DNA of 64,000 nucleotides. Origin: Solanum dulcamara (Eukaryota; Streptophyta; Magnoliopsida; Solanales; Solanaceae). The notes under the pieces were generated by a model, which ran no database searches, was not told where the DNA came from, and saw nothing but the letters and a program-made list of their open reading frames with translations. The stretch spans positions 70,199,134 to 70,263,133 of the forward strand of contig NC_077239.1 of assembly GCF_947179165.1 (NCBI RefSeq), written 5' to 3'. Every line of letters begins with the position of its first letter. The stretch's first letter is position 1. A program made the translations under genes and the position numbers. Positions 1-11,334 of this stretch are shown in pieces.

Positions 1-2465
1 AAGCAAAAATTGAGGAGTTTGTGAACCTCAAGCAAGAGAGTATGACTGTGAAAGAATATAGTTTGAAGTTTATTCAATTGTCCAAATATGCCCCAGAAAT
101 GATTCCCCATATGAGGTCTAAGATGAGGAAGTTTGTCTCTGGCCTAGGCAAACATGTAAAGAAAGAATGTAAGGCAATGCTAATGATTTCTGACATGGAT
201 TTTTCTAGATTGATGGTGTATGCTCAGCAGGTTGAGGATGACAAGAAAAAGGACCGAGAAGAACACCTAAGCAAGAAGGCTAAGTCTGCTGGGCATGAGA
301 ATGAGCAGAAGCAAGGGAAGGGTAACAAGTCTTTCTTTCAGAAAAGGTCTTCCAATTATGCACCTTCCCCAACAAATGCTTTTACACCTAATACCAGGTA
401 TGATCAGAGATCGCTAAGTCACCAAAACTTTCAATCTCAAGGTTCTCAGTCCCAATTAAGTATGGCTCAAGGTTCTAGAGGAAAACCACCATGTGCTAGA
501 TGTGGGAGGCTCTATTTGGGAGAGTGTCGTGTGGGCACCAATGCTTGCTATGGATGTGGAAAGATAGGTCACTTCCAGAATGAGTGTCCTTCAAAAAGGC
601 AGGGAGATGGAAGTAGTAGAGCTCAGTTTTCTTCTGCAGCTCCACAGAATAGAGGTAATCATAGAGGTGCAGCTTCAAGTGTAGGTGGGGGAACCAACCG
701 TCTGTATGCTATGGGTAGTCGCCAAGACCAAGAAAACGCACCCGATGTTGTTACTGGTATGCTTCGAGTCCTTTCTTTTGATGTGTATGCATTACTTGAT
801 CCGGGTGCTACATTATCTTTTGTGACTCCTTACTTGGCTAGTAAATTTGAGATCCTTCCTGAGTGTCTTCTTGAGCCTTTCAGTGTGTCTACTCCTGTTG
901 GTGATTCTATCTTAGCTGAGAGGGTCTATAGAAATTGTATTGTGTCAATCTATCATAGGGATACCATGGCTGACTTAGTTGAGTTGGACATGGTTGATTT
1001 TGATGTGATTCTTGGTATGGACTGGCTTTATTCTTGTTATGCTTCGGTTGATTGTAGGACCCGAATTGTCAAGTTTCAATTTCCAAATGAGCCTATCTTA
1101 GAGTGGAAGGGGAATTCTGTAGTGCCTAGGGGTAAATTTATTTCCTACCTTAAGGCCAGAAAATTAATCTCTAAGGGATGTATATATCATATAGTTCGAG
1201 TCAAAAATATTAATGATCAGACTCCATCTCTTGAGTCAGTTCCCATTGTGAATGAGTTTCCTGAAGTCTTTCCTGAGGATCTACCTGGAATTCCTCCTGA
1301 TAGAGAGATAAACTTTGGTATTGATATCCTTCCTGATACACAACCTATCTCCATTCCTCCTTATAGGATGGCTCCTGCTGAGTTGAAAGAGTTGAAAGAA
1401 CAACTAAAATACCTCCTAGATAAGGGGTTTATTAGACCAAGTGTCTCACCCTGGGGCGCTCCTGTCCTATTCGTGCGAAAGAAAGATGGGTCCCTTAGAA
1501 TGTGCATTGATTACCGACAACTAAACAAGGTCACCATTAAAAACAAGTACCCTCTTCCCAGAATAGATGATTTATTTGACCAACTTCAGGGTGCCACATG
1601 CTTCTCTAAGATAGACCTTAGATCAGGCTATCACCAGTTGAAAGTGAGAGAATGTGACATCCCGAAGACGGCTTTTCGAACCCGCTATGGTCATTTTGAG
1701 TTTCTTGTTATGTCTTTTGGATTGACAAATGCTCCAGCAGCTTTTATGGACCTCATGAACCGAGTATTCAAGCCATACCTTGATACATTTGTAATTGTCT
1801 TCATCGATGATATTTTGGTCTACTCTAGAAGTAAGAGTGAGCATGCTAATCACCTTAGGATTGTCCTTCAAACTCTTAAGGAGAAGGAGTTGTATGCTAA
1901 GTTTTCAAAGTGTGAGTTTTGTCTTGAGTCTGTAGCATTCCTAGGTCATATTATATCTGGGGATGGAATCCAAGTTGATACTCAAAAGATTGAGGCAGTT
2001 AAGAACTGGCCCCGACCCACCTCTCCAACCGACATAAGGAGTTTCTTAGGTTTGGCTGGTTACTACAGGAGGTTTGTTGAGGGATTTTCATCCATATCCT
2101 CACCATTGACTAAGCTGACTCAGAAGAAGGCTAAGTTTCAATGGTCTGATGCTTGTGAGAAAAGTTTTCAAGAGTTGAAAGCTAGATTGACTACTGCTCC
2201 AGTACTATCCCTACCCGAAGGAATGGATGGTTTTGTAATCTATTGTGATGCTTCAAGAGTTGGGTTGGGATGTGTATTGATGCAGAAGGGTAAGGTCATT
2301 GCCTATGCCTCCAGGCAGCTTAAGACTCATGAGAGGAACTACCCCACTCATGACCTTGAGTTGGCAGCTGTGGTATTTGCTCTTAAGATTTGGCGTCACT
2401 ATCTTTATGGTGTACATGTGGATGTGTTCACAGACCATAAGAGCTTGCAGTATGTATTCAGCTAG
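1..2465 (+). pseudogene. Chromovirus gag-protease-RT-RNase H, copy A (5' end outside window)
   Basis: This is one open frame entering from the window edge. It holds the end of the Gag capsid region, a CCHC knuckle ([14 protein letters not shown], nt ~546-587), an aspartic protease with the active-site variant LLDPGAT (Asp codon at 798), a reverse transcriptase with FIDDILVYS (catalytic Asp codons 1806 and 1809) and the Ty3-type RNase H start (FVIYCDAS, Asp codon 2247). The frame ends at TAG 2463-2465, where copies D and E have CAG, so RNase H is cut off before its last segment. Gag and Pol are in one frame, as is usual for plant chromoviruses. Open start codons near position 21 are artefacts; the real Gag start would be about 570 bp further left, as in copy C. 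Confidence 0.93.
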
Positions 2466-2798
2466 AAGGAGCTGAATTTGAGGCAAAGGAGATGGCTAGA
2501 GTTGCTCAAGGATTATGACATGAGCATTCTCTACCACCCAGGTAAAGCAAATGTAGTTGCTGATGCTCTTAGCAGGTTATCTATGGGAAGTACAACTCAT
2601 GTGGAAGAGGAAAAGAAGGAGTTGGCAAAGGAAGTGCATAGACTTGCGCGTTTGGGAGTTCAACTTATTGACTCTAGTGAGGGTGGTACAATAGTATGAA
2701 ATAGAGCCGAATCATCTCTAGTTGCAGAGGTGAAAGAAAAGCAAGATCAGGACCCTATTTTTCTTCAACTGAAGGATGAGGTTCACAAGTAGAAGGTA
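2466..2798 (+). pseudogene. Copy A, RNase H tail and RNase H-integrase linker, broken
   Basis: The Pol frame continues in phase after the TAG at 2463-2465. It encodes the end of RNase H ([17 protein letters not shown]) and an acidic/lysine-rich linker. It is broken again by TGA at 2697-2699 (CGA in copies C, D and E) and by TAG at 2790-2792 (CAG in copies B, C and E). All three breaks in copy A are single C-to-T changes. The stops at 2465 and 2699 are shared with copy B; the stop at 2790 is shared with copy D. Confidence 0.9.
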
Positions 2799-4190
2799 AT
2801 GGCTTTTACCAAAGGGGGAGATGGAGTGTTGAGATATCAAGAAAGATTATGTGTTCCAAGTGTTGATGGTATTAGGGAGAGAATCATGAAAGAAGCCCAT
2901 AATTCTAAGTATTCCATCCATCCAGGTTCAACAAAGATGTATCATGACTTAAGAGAAGTATACTGGTGGAGTGGAATGAAGAGAGATATAGCAGAGTTTG
3001 TGTCCAAGTGCCCAAATTGCCAACAAGTTAAAGTTGAGCACCAAAGGCCTTGTGGAGTGGCTCAGAATATAGAGATACCGGAATGGAAGTGGGAAATGAT
3101 CAATATGGACTTCATTACCGGTTTACCACGAACCCGCAAACAACATGACTCTATTTGGGTGATTGTGGATAGGATGACAAAATCGGCCCATTTCTTGCCG
3201 GTTAAGACTACGAACACTACAGAGGATTATGCCAAACTGTATCTTAGAGAGATTGTTAGACTGCATGGAGTTCTTTTGCCTATCATCTCTGATAGGGGAG
3301 CTCAATTTACTGCTCAGTTTTGGAAGTCATTTCAGAAGGGCTTGGGTTCAAGAGTGAACCTTAGTACTGCTTTTCATCCGCAAACAGATGGCCAGGCAGA
3401 GCGTACGATACAGACCTTGGAGGATATGTTAAGAGCCTGTGTCATTGACTTCAAAGGTAATTGGGATGATCATTTACCTCTTATTGAGTTTGCATACAAT
3501 AATAGTTTCCATTCGAGTATTCAAATGGCTCCTTATGAAGCTCTGTATGGGAGGAGATGTATATCACCAATTGGTTGGTTTGAAGTTGGTGAAGCTGAGT
3601 TGATTGGACCAGACTTGGTTCACCAAGCTATGGAGAAGGTGAAAACCATACAAGAGAGGTTGAGGACTGCTCAAAGTCGCCAAAAATCCTACACTGATGT
3701 TAGAAGAAGAGATTTGGAGTTCAAAGTGTACGATTGGGTATACTTGAAAGTTTCACCCATGAAGAGTGTGATGAGATTTGGAAAGAAAGGGAAGCTTAGT
3801 CCCCGCTACATTGGTCCTTATCAGATTATGAGGAGGGTAGGTAATGTAGCCTATGAATTGGAGTTGCCTCCAGAATTAGCTGCTATTCATCCCGTGTTTC
3901 ACATCTCTATGCTTAAGAAGTGTTTGGAAGATCCTTCACTTGTTGTCCCAGCTGAGAGCATTGGGGTGAAAGAGAGTTTGAGTTATGAAGAGATTCCAGT
4001 TCAAATTCTTGATTGTCAGGTTCGCAAATTAAGAACTAAGGAAGTGGCATCTGTCAAAGTCCTATGGCGAAATCAATTTGTTGAAGAGGCTACATGGGAA
4101 GCTGAAGAAGATATGAAGGCTAACTATCCTCATCTATTTATGCCTTCTGATGACGATATTCAAGGTAATATTCCTTATTTCTACCTTTGA
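2799..4190 (+). pseudogene. Chromovirus integrase with GPY/F module and chromodomain, copy A
   Basis: The frame is open for 463 codons. It shows the HHCC zinc-binding region (H-x6-H, then CPNC), the DDE catalytic core ([32 protein letters not shown]), a GPY/F module ([10 protein letters not shown]) and a C-terminal chromodomain-like segment ([10 protein letters not shown] through [20 protein letters not shown]). In chromoviruses the chromodomain is thought to guide integration to modified chromatin. The ATG at 2799 is only the first one after the break; in a working copy this would be the C-terminal part of Pol. All catalytic residues I can see are present. Confidence 0.92.
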
Positions 4191-4320
4191 GTCGATGTTT
4201 ATTCTTGAGTTTGAGTCATTAACCATTTGAGTATCAGAGTTGATGTATTGATGATATTCATTCTTTATGTCTCCTATTTTCATCTTCATTCGAGGACGAA
4301 TGATCCCAAGGGGGAGATAT
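4191..4320 (+). promoter_or_regulatory. Copy A pol 3' spacer with hairpin and polypurine tract
   Basis: There is no coding here. A perfect 6-bp inverted repeat with a 4-nt loop (CATTCG-AGGA-CGAATG, 4287-4302) lies just before the polypurine tract AAGGGGGAGA (4309-4318), which should prime plus-strand DNA synthesis. The LTR starts two bases later at 4321. Confidence 0.8.
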
Positions 4321-4904
4321 TGTAACAACCCCTAAAATGTTGTATGTCGGTATTTCAATTCTCCACAAAAATAATACAGCCTCTGTATTTTGGGCATAAC
4401 TTTTCCTAGGTTGGTCCAAATTAGGTGATTCAAATTTCTAGGTAATCACAACATCCTTACCTACAACTTTCATGAAGAACATAACTTCAAATTCGGAGTA
4501 TAAGTAGGTCAAATAAATTAATCTTTGCAAGATATAGTGTTGTGACGAAATTGAGTGTTGATAGAAGAAAATTCATATCTCACTGTAGGTTGCTCCAAAT
4601 TGGTTGATTCTTGAACGATATGAAACTAGACTTCCATATCTACAATTCATATGAAGTAACCAAATCCTAATAAGGAATTTATCTTATTCAAACGTAGCTT
4701 CGAAAATGAGTATTCTGTTAAAAAGAACTCATCTTACCTACCATGGAAACATCTAGATGCATTTGACATCATGCATGACATAAATTGTCCTCCATTTAAC
4801 ATCATCCATGACATCAATATATTCCATTAAATTTTCAGATTTTTCTTTATTATTATTTTATTTATTGTTAGGTCCCTCTTTCCCACCTATAAATACCCAC
4901 CTTA
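4321..4904 (+). repeat. Truncated chromovirus LTR (first 584 bp, U3) fused to the LINE
   Basis: The sequence starts TGTAACAACCCC and matches the full LTRs at 18589 and 40056 base for base apart from scattered differences, until CCCACCTTA. The full LTRs then continue TTTCCTC; here the sequence switches to GATCGCAAC of the LINE. The piece keeps the TATA box TATAAATA (4888-4895) but lacks the remaining ~1.57 kb of LTR. An identical truncation occurs at 25785-26368. Confidence 0.93.
4888..4895 (+). promoter_or_regulatory. LTR TATA box directly upstream of LINE copy 1
   Basis: TATAAATA lies 17 bp (first base to first base) before the LTR/LINE junction at 4905. A plant TATA box normally sets initiation about 30 bp downstream, so initiation would fall inside the LINE leader. 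The same box is present in every LTR of the family. Promoter activity is inferred. Confidence 0.6.
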
Positions 4905-4984
4905 GATCGCAACAATTTTCTCTCTCTAACATCTCTCTAGGAACAAAGCTCTCAACTAAGGGCACTATTGTCATCAAGACGAAT

Positions 4985-7900
4985 ATGGGAGGGGAACCAC
5001 CTCCCGACGTAGGAAAATTTCGTTCGAAAGATAGGAACGAAGCTAACGACGACACGAATGCAACGCAAGTCGTAGCATCGGAAAATTCCACCCGTAGCCC
5101 CTCCAAAGTGCAAATTCAGTCGGCGATCACTGTAGCACTGTCGGAGGAGCAACTCGCCTAGGTTCATCACATCAACGATTTGGAGAAAGCTGGGCGGATT
5201 CGAATCGAACAAACAATTGGGGAATCATCAGCATTGTAAGAACTACACAATATGCAAAAATCAAATCGGTTGAATCATCCATGGTCGAGATATTCACTGG
5301 CGGCTGAAGAGGCGAAGTTAACTGCGCCGCCGCAGTTTCCATCACTCGTTCGACCTAGTTCCGGCCATGTTCGAGAGGATATGACCACTGGGGATTGTTC
5401 CCCAGACGATGGCGCACATAATGGGACAAGTTTCACCGGCGTAGCTATCGCCGGTGATAATATCGACGCCGGCGCCGGAGCTCCGGCAAGCTTAAAGGAC
5501 CAAACTCAATGTCAAAATACTCAGCTGGACATGGAGCATCTCACAGGCATAAACAACCAGCTCGAATATCAATTTGGAATCTTAAATTTCAATTTGACCA
5601 CTGACCGCGATTTTGGCACCGGAGCTCAGGCAACAATTTCATCTCAAAATCAATGCCAACTCACTAAGTTGGATAAGGAGAACCTACCAGGTATCCAAAA
5701 CCAGCTCGAATCTCTACCAAAAGCTTCGAATTTTAATTTGAATTCTGAACGTGAAGAGGTCGCCGGAGCTCCGGCGAGCCAATTGGTTCAAGGCATAGTT
5801 CAACAGGTTCGTGACAGTGTTGAGAAGCTTCCTAGCTATGTGGCAAGCCTCGAATCACTACCAATCGAGTCAAATTTGAAAAGTCGTCAAGACGACAACC
5901 ACAGTGGGGTCGCTGGAGTTCCGGCGAGACAAATGATGAGGGGCCAATATCAAAATGTTCCTAAGGCTGTTGTGAGGCTTCCTACACAAACTACAGACCC
6001 CAAATTAGCTCCGAAAAGTTCAAATCCAAAAAGTCATCAAGACTTGCTTGAGGAAGATAGTCACAGTCACAGTGATGTTAGAACTGAGGAGATTACATTG
6101 GCAAATTATCAATCTCAGTACCTTGCCAATGGTATTCAATCCCAAAATAATCAAACGAATCAAATGCCAAAAGGATTGAACCACCCCCACAGCAGCAGCT
6201 CAACCACAGGAGCACAAGGTAAGTCCTCTCACTCTCTTGAACTCAATATGCAGGGTCAGTATATTTGTTCCCCTAATGACATGCAAATACAGTCTAAGCA
6301 TATTGAGAATCCTAATAATCTTGTGCAATGTTTGAATAATAATGTGGTGCCTAATGTTAATGAGTCTATCCATCACATTGGTAAGCATAGTGCAGATGGG
6401 CATCCCTCTAATCCTATAATTGTTGATGCTAACTTGTTGAACTCCAGGGGAGCTTGTGAACTCCCTGGTACTGCTCCTAGTATGGTCATGCAGGATACTG
6501 AGCATACTAATCCCAAGCCTAATACCAACTATCAAAACAGGGCCAACAACATGATGCAAATGCATAAGCCTGTAAGTATTCAAAATAGCTTCCCTAAAGT
6601 CTCCTCCAATTTTGATAGGCTTAACCCCACTAACCAGGGCCCCAAACCTGTTAGTAACCAGCCCCAGCCAATAGAAAGCATCACTAAAAATCCCCCAAAG
6701 AACCAGTTCCCTAATAGAAAGGAACAGGTCCCTCAGCCAGCCCCATATACAGTCATCCAAACCTTTGCTTCCAAACTGAGGCTGAACCAAGCAAAAAATG
6801 ATATCCCTCTTAATTTGTCTGCTCCTATTTACACCACCAGACAAGGCCTACCAGCTGTCATTTATGACAAAGAGGATTTCATGGTGAAATTGGCTGAAAA
6901 GTGTAAATATACCCTTGTTGGAAAATTCAGCAACACTATGCCTAAGGTGGAGCTAATAAGGAGAAGCTTCATTCTCCAAACTCAATTGGTATGGGGTGTT
7001 AAAATTGCCCATTTCAATGCCAGACATGTGTATATTGACTTGGACAATGAATTGGACTACACAACTGTGTGGACCAAGCAAAGAATGACCATTGAAGGCC
7101 AATCCATGAGGATACAAACATGGACTCCAACTTTTAGGCCTGAGGAGGAGACTCCCATTGTCCCAGTCTGGGTTGCCCTTCCTGAACTCCCCTGGTACTA
7201 TTATGATAAGGAGTTCCTGACCACTCTCCTTGCTCCTGTGGGGAAAGTACTCTTCATGGATGCAGCCTCTATTCAGAAGACTAGGGGAAGTACTGCTAAG
7301 GTAAGAGTGCAGGTCAACCTTACACAAGAAAGACCCCATCATGTATGGCTTGGGCATGACAAAAGTGATCCTACAATAGGAAGATGGCAGGAACTTTTAT
7401 ATGAGAGTGTACCTGAGTACTGCATGTATTGCAAGCATCAGGGGCACAAGGTGCATGTGTGTAATATCAAGAGAAGAGATGAAGAACAAATGAAAAAGAA
7501 AAGTTCTGAAAATACAACAAAAAATACAAGTCAAACTCAGGGAGAGAGCAAAGAGCACAACCAACCTCAACCTGACAACTTACAGGTGCACCAAAATCCT
7601 TTGACATCCAATATACCACAACAGTCACAGAACAATAAGACTAGCAAGGAGGACAATGCTTGGCAAACTCAGAGAAGGAAACAGAACAAAGGACACATTA
7701 ATGGCCAGCTGAACCAAGAAACAAGAGCTGCAGGAGTATTAACCAAAGGTAAGTATGTTGCAGTGCAGCAAAGCAAAGTAAATCTAGGTAAAACTACTAC
7801 TTCTATCTCTAGTCCAAATGTTCATGTTGATCTTGCTATGCAAGACCAACCCACTAACCAAATTGCAGGGAACACACACATTCAAAAGAACTCAATAGTG

Positions 7901-9055
7901 AGGAGTTCATCAACAATGCAGGAAAGCACTCCAAATCAGAGACAAGGTATTGACTTATCTCTCCCACAAACCCCATCCCCCCATATTGTATGCACAAGTA
8001 CTATCTTAACAGGTATTGCTCAAGGGAACAATGCTGCAAGGAACTCAGGTATTGACTTATCACTCCCAATACCCCTGAACCTCCCAAAGATTAATATTGT
8101 TGCTGCTGATCTGGTAGTTGAAGGAGGAAAGGTTGGAAGTGTACAGGAGAACCCCACTAACATGCAGGATGGGGAAACCAATAGGGGAGGGGTACCCCCT
8201 CATGCTATGCATAAGAGTATTGTTGAACTTACCATGCAAGCTAGCAAAGGTGCCATGGCCAAAGATCTGGGATCTCATCCCAGTACTAGTGGTAAAAGTA
8301 CTACTGTTCAGAAGAATAAGCTGAGCAAGAAAAGAAGAGAAGCCATCAAAAAGAAAATAAAAGAAATGAACTCAACTGAGAAATGTCAAACTCCCAAAAT
8401 GGACAGTGTGATAGTACAGCAAGGGGAGCAGGGGTGTCAACAAATTGTCTTAGATGATGACCAGGTGGGGATGAACATCACTCCTCTCCAAGCCCATTGC
8501 ATTCCTACATCTCCCAGAAATCCAGCTGAAATCATCACTGAGAGAGCTACTGATCTACCTCAGCTCACCTGCACCCTCAACATACAAGAAGATGAGTATG
8601 CTGTGTGTGAGTCTGAGAATGAGGAAGATTCTGATGACCAGCCTCTGGAAGATGAAGAGGACAGTGATTATCAACCAATGACTGACTCTGAGGATGAGGA
8701 TGCTGTGAGTGAAATTAAGGCTTCCAGCCCATCCAGGGATAAGGTGCATGAGGATAAGGTCCAACTGGTTGCTAAGTCCTAGGGATCATCTGATGCACAT
8801 AGGGTCACTCATTCTGAAGATGTGGAAGACCATGACCATAGGGAAGAGGCACAAAAAGAAGATCACCTGGAGGCATTCAGATCTATAATGACAGCTGTAT
8901 TGCAGAAGGAAAGTCAGCAAGACAAGGAAAAGAAGGAGCCACCCTCTAAAAGTAAGCAGACAAAGAAGAAGACTAAACAAAGTATCATCAGCAGTTTTGC
9001 TAATGTTGTTGTCAACAGCAACATCAACACTAGGTCCAAAACTCAAAAACCCTGA
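4985..9055 (+). pseudogene. LINE ORF1 (nucleic-acid-binding, DUF4283-like), copy 1
   Basis: Starting at ATG 4985, one frame runs to the TGA at 9053-9055 (1,357 codons including breaks). It is broken by TAG 5159-5161 (TGG in copy 2), TAA 5237-5239 and TAG 8780-8782 (both shared with copy 2). The longest open part is 5252-8782 (1,176 codons). Four degenerate ~48-residue repeats lie near the N-terminus, each with AGAPAS-like cores. A DUF4283-like domain follows (nt ~6870-7440), then a CCHC knuckle (CMYCKHQGHKVHVC, from nt 7421), glutamine- and asparagine-rich stretches, an acidic EEDSD-rich part and a basic end (KSKQTKKKTKQ). Plant L1 ORF1 proteins of this type bind element RNA. The 4985 start is chosen because the frame stays in phase and copy 2 supports it. 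Confidence 0.85.
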
Positions 9056-11334
9056 TGATTAGTACAATCTGCTGGAATGCAAGGAGTATTGATACTCAGG
9101 GGACCCTTGATAGGTTACAAAGGTTGAAAGACTTTCATAAGCTGTCTATCATAGCAGTGCTGGAACCTTTTTCCAACAAATCTCAAATTCAGTTCCACAG
9201 AATTCAGCTAGGTATGGATAATGTTATGTCCAACTCCAATAGCAAAATTTGGTTATTCTGGAACAAAGACATTGCCTGCAACATTATGGACCAGGATGAG
9301 CAGCAGATCACTTGTGAGATCAATCATATGGCTTGTCCTAATAGCTACCTCATTACCTTTGTCTATGCAAAGTGCAAGGATTACATGAGAAGAGACTTAT
9401 GGGACAAGATGTTGCAGTTCTCCAGTAAGGAGAAGCCTTGGTGCACCATTGGAGACTTCAATGTTATTACAGATGTTGAAGAAAAGATGGGGGGCCAGCC
9501 ATATAATATGAACAAGAGCTTTGAGTTTATTAGTGTGATAGAAGCATGTGGACTCACTGATCTGGGGTTCTGTGGGCAGAAGTTCACCTGGTGCAACAAT
9601 AGGGACAAAGATGCTAGAATTTGGAAAAGACTTGACAGGGCCATGGTTAATGACTCTTGGTTAGAAGTCATGCCTGTAACAACTGTCAGTCACTTAGCCT
9701 CCATAGGATCTGACTATTGCCCTCTATTGATGGAAAGCAGGGCAAAACAAGGTAATGTTATCAAGTATTTCAAATTTCTAAACTGCTGGACAGACAATGA
9801 CAATTTCCTTAGCACTGTAAAAGCATGTTGGGATAATCCTGTGGAAGGAAATCCAATGAGAACCTTCCAACAAAAGCTGAAAAGAGTTTCTAATACTCTT
9901 AGTAAGTGGTCAAGAAATGAGTTTGGGGACATCTTTGCTTCAGTAAAAGAATATGAAGAGCAGGTGAGACAAGCTGAAGAGAAAATAATCAGTGACAATA
10001 CTGAAGAGAACAGGTCCAAGCTACATCAGATCAATGCTCAGTACATCAGATATCTGAAGATGGAGAAGGCTATCTTAAAGCAGAAAAGTCAACTTCATTG
10101 GTTCAAAGATGGAGATGCCAATACCAGCTATTTTCATGCTATTATCAGAGGAAGAAGAAGAAGGTTATTCATCCATCAGATTAGTGATGAACAAGGCAAT
10201 ACTATTCAAGGTGAAGACAATATTGCAAGAGCTGCCACAGCACACTTTGAAAAAATATTCACTGGAGAAGAGAGACTGATCAGGGAAGATGTTCTTAAGT
10301 GCATTCCAAGGATGGTTACAGAGGAGCAGAATGAGAGCCTGCAAGCCTTACCTACTATGGATGAGCTGAAGAAAGTTGTATTTTCTATGAGCCCTACATT
10401 AGCTGCTGGACCAGATGGAATGAATGGGAAATTCTTTCATTCATGCTGGGATATCATCTGTGAAGACCTACTGAGATTAGTCCAGTATTTCTTCAATGGA
10501 CATGGTATTCCCAAGTTTATTTCTCATGCATGCTTAGCTCTACTTCCTAAGAATGAGCATCCCAACAGCCTATCAGAATACAGGCCTATTTCTCTCAGCA
10601 ACTTCACTAACAAGATCATTTCTAAGTTGATAAGCATCAGAATTGCTCCTATATTGCCTCAGCTAATCTCAGATAACCAATCTGGATTTGTTAAAGGTAG
10701 GAGTATTGCTGAGAACATAATGTTAGCTCAAGAAATCATCCACAATATTAAGAGACCAAAGGCTGGGGATAATGTGGTGATAAAGCTGGATATGGCCAAG
10801 GCCTATGATAGGGTCTCTTGGTCATTCATTTGTATGGTCATGAGGAAAATGGGGTTTGGAGAAGTGTTGATTGATATGGTTTGGAGGATTATGTCAAACA
10901 ATTGGTACTCAGTCATCATTAATAGTGCAAGGCATGGCTTCTTCCACTCTACAAGAGGACTCAAGCAAGGAGACCTCCTATCCCCTACCTTATTCATCAT
11001 TGGAGCTGAAGTTCTGTCTAGGCTTCTCAACAATCTTCATCACCATCATTTATACACAGGATTCCAGATGGAAAGAAGAGGTCCTCAAGTAAATCACTTG
11101 AGCTTTACAGATGATGTGATCATTTTCACATCTACCAGCAACTTTTCACTTACACTGATTACCAAAACTCTTAAACTGTATGAAGCTATTTCAGGACAAC
11201 TTATCAATAAAGATAAGAGTCAAACCATGATGCCACTGAATACTCCCTCTGGTGTGGTGGATAGGGTCAGCATGATCACAGGATACAAATGCACTCATGG
11301 CTCAATCACTTACCTAGGCTTCCCCTATATATAG
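9055..11334 (+). pseudogene. LINE ORF2 part 1: endonuclease and reverse transcriptase, copy 1
   Basis: The ATG at 9055 overlaps the ORF1 stop as TGATG. The N-terminal 230 residues look like an apurinic-type endonuclease of the exonuclease/endonuclease/phosphatase family (CWNARSI, IGDFNVI, GSDYCPLL). The reverse transcriptase follows (YRPISLSN, NQSGFVKGRSI, KLDMAKAYDRVSW, GLKQGD). The catalytic box reads FTDD (codons from ~11101), where copy 2 has the usual FADD; both Asp residues remain. GDPLSP is changed to GDLLSP. The frame breaks near 11319-11325, where one base is missing relative to copy 2, giving a stop at 11332-11334. Confidence 0.93.

Noticed and set aside
6200..6844. 214-codon minus-strand frame, repeated at 27664-28308
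   Set aside because: It lies antisense to LINE ORF1, has no recognisable domain, and is duplicated only because the LINE is duplicated.
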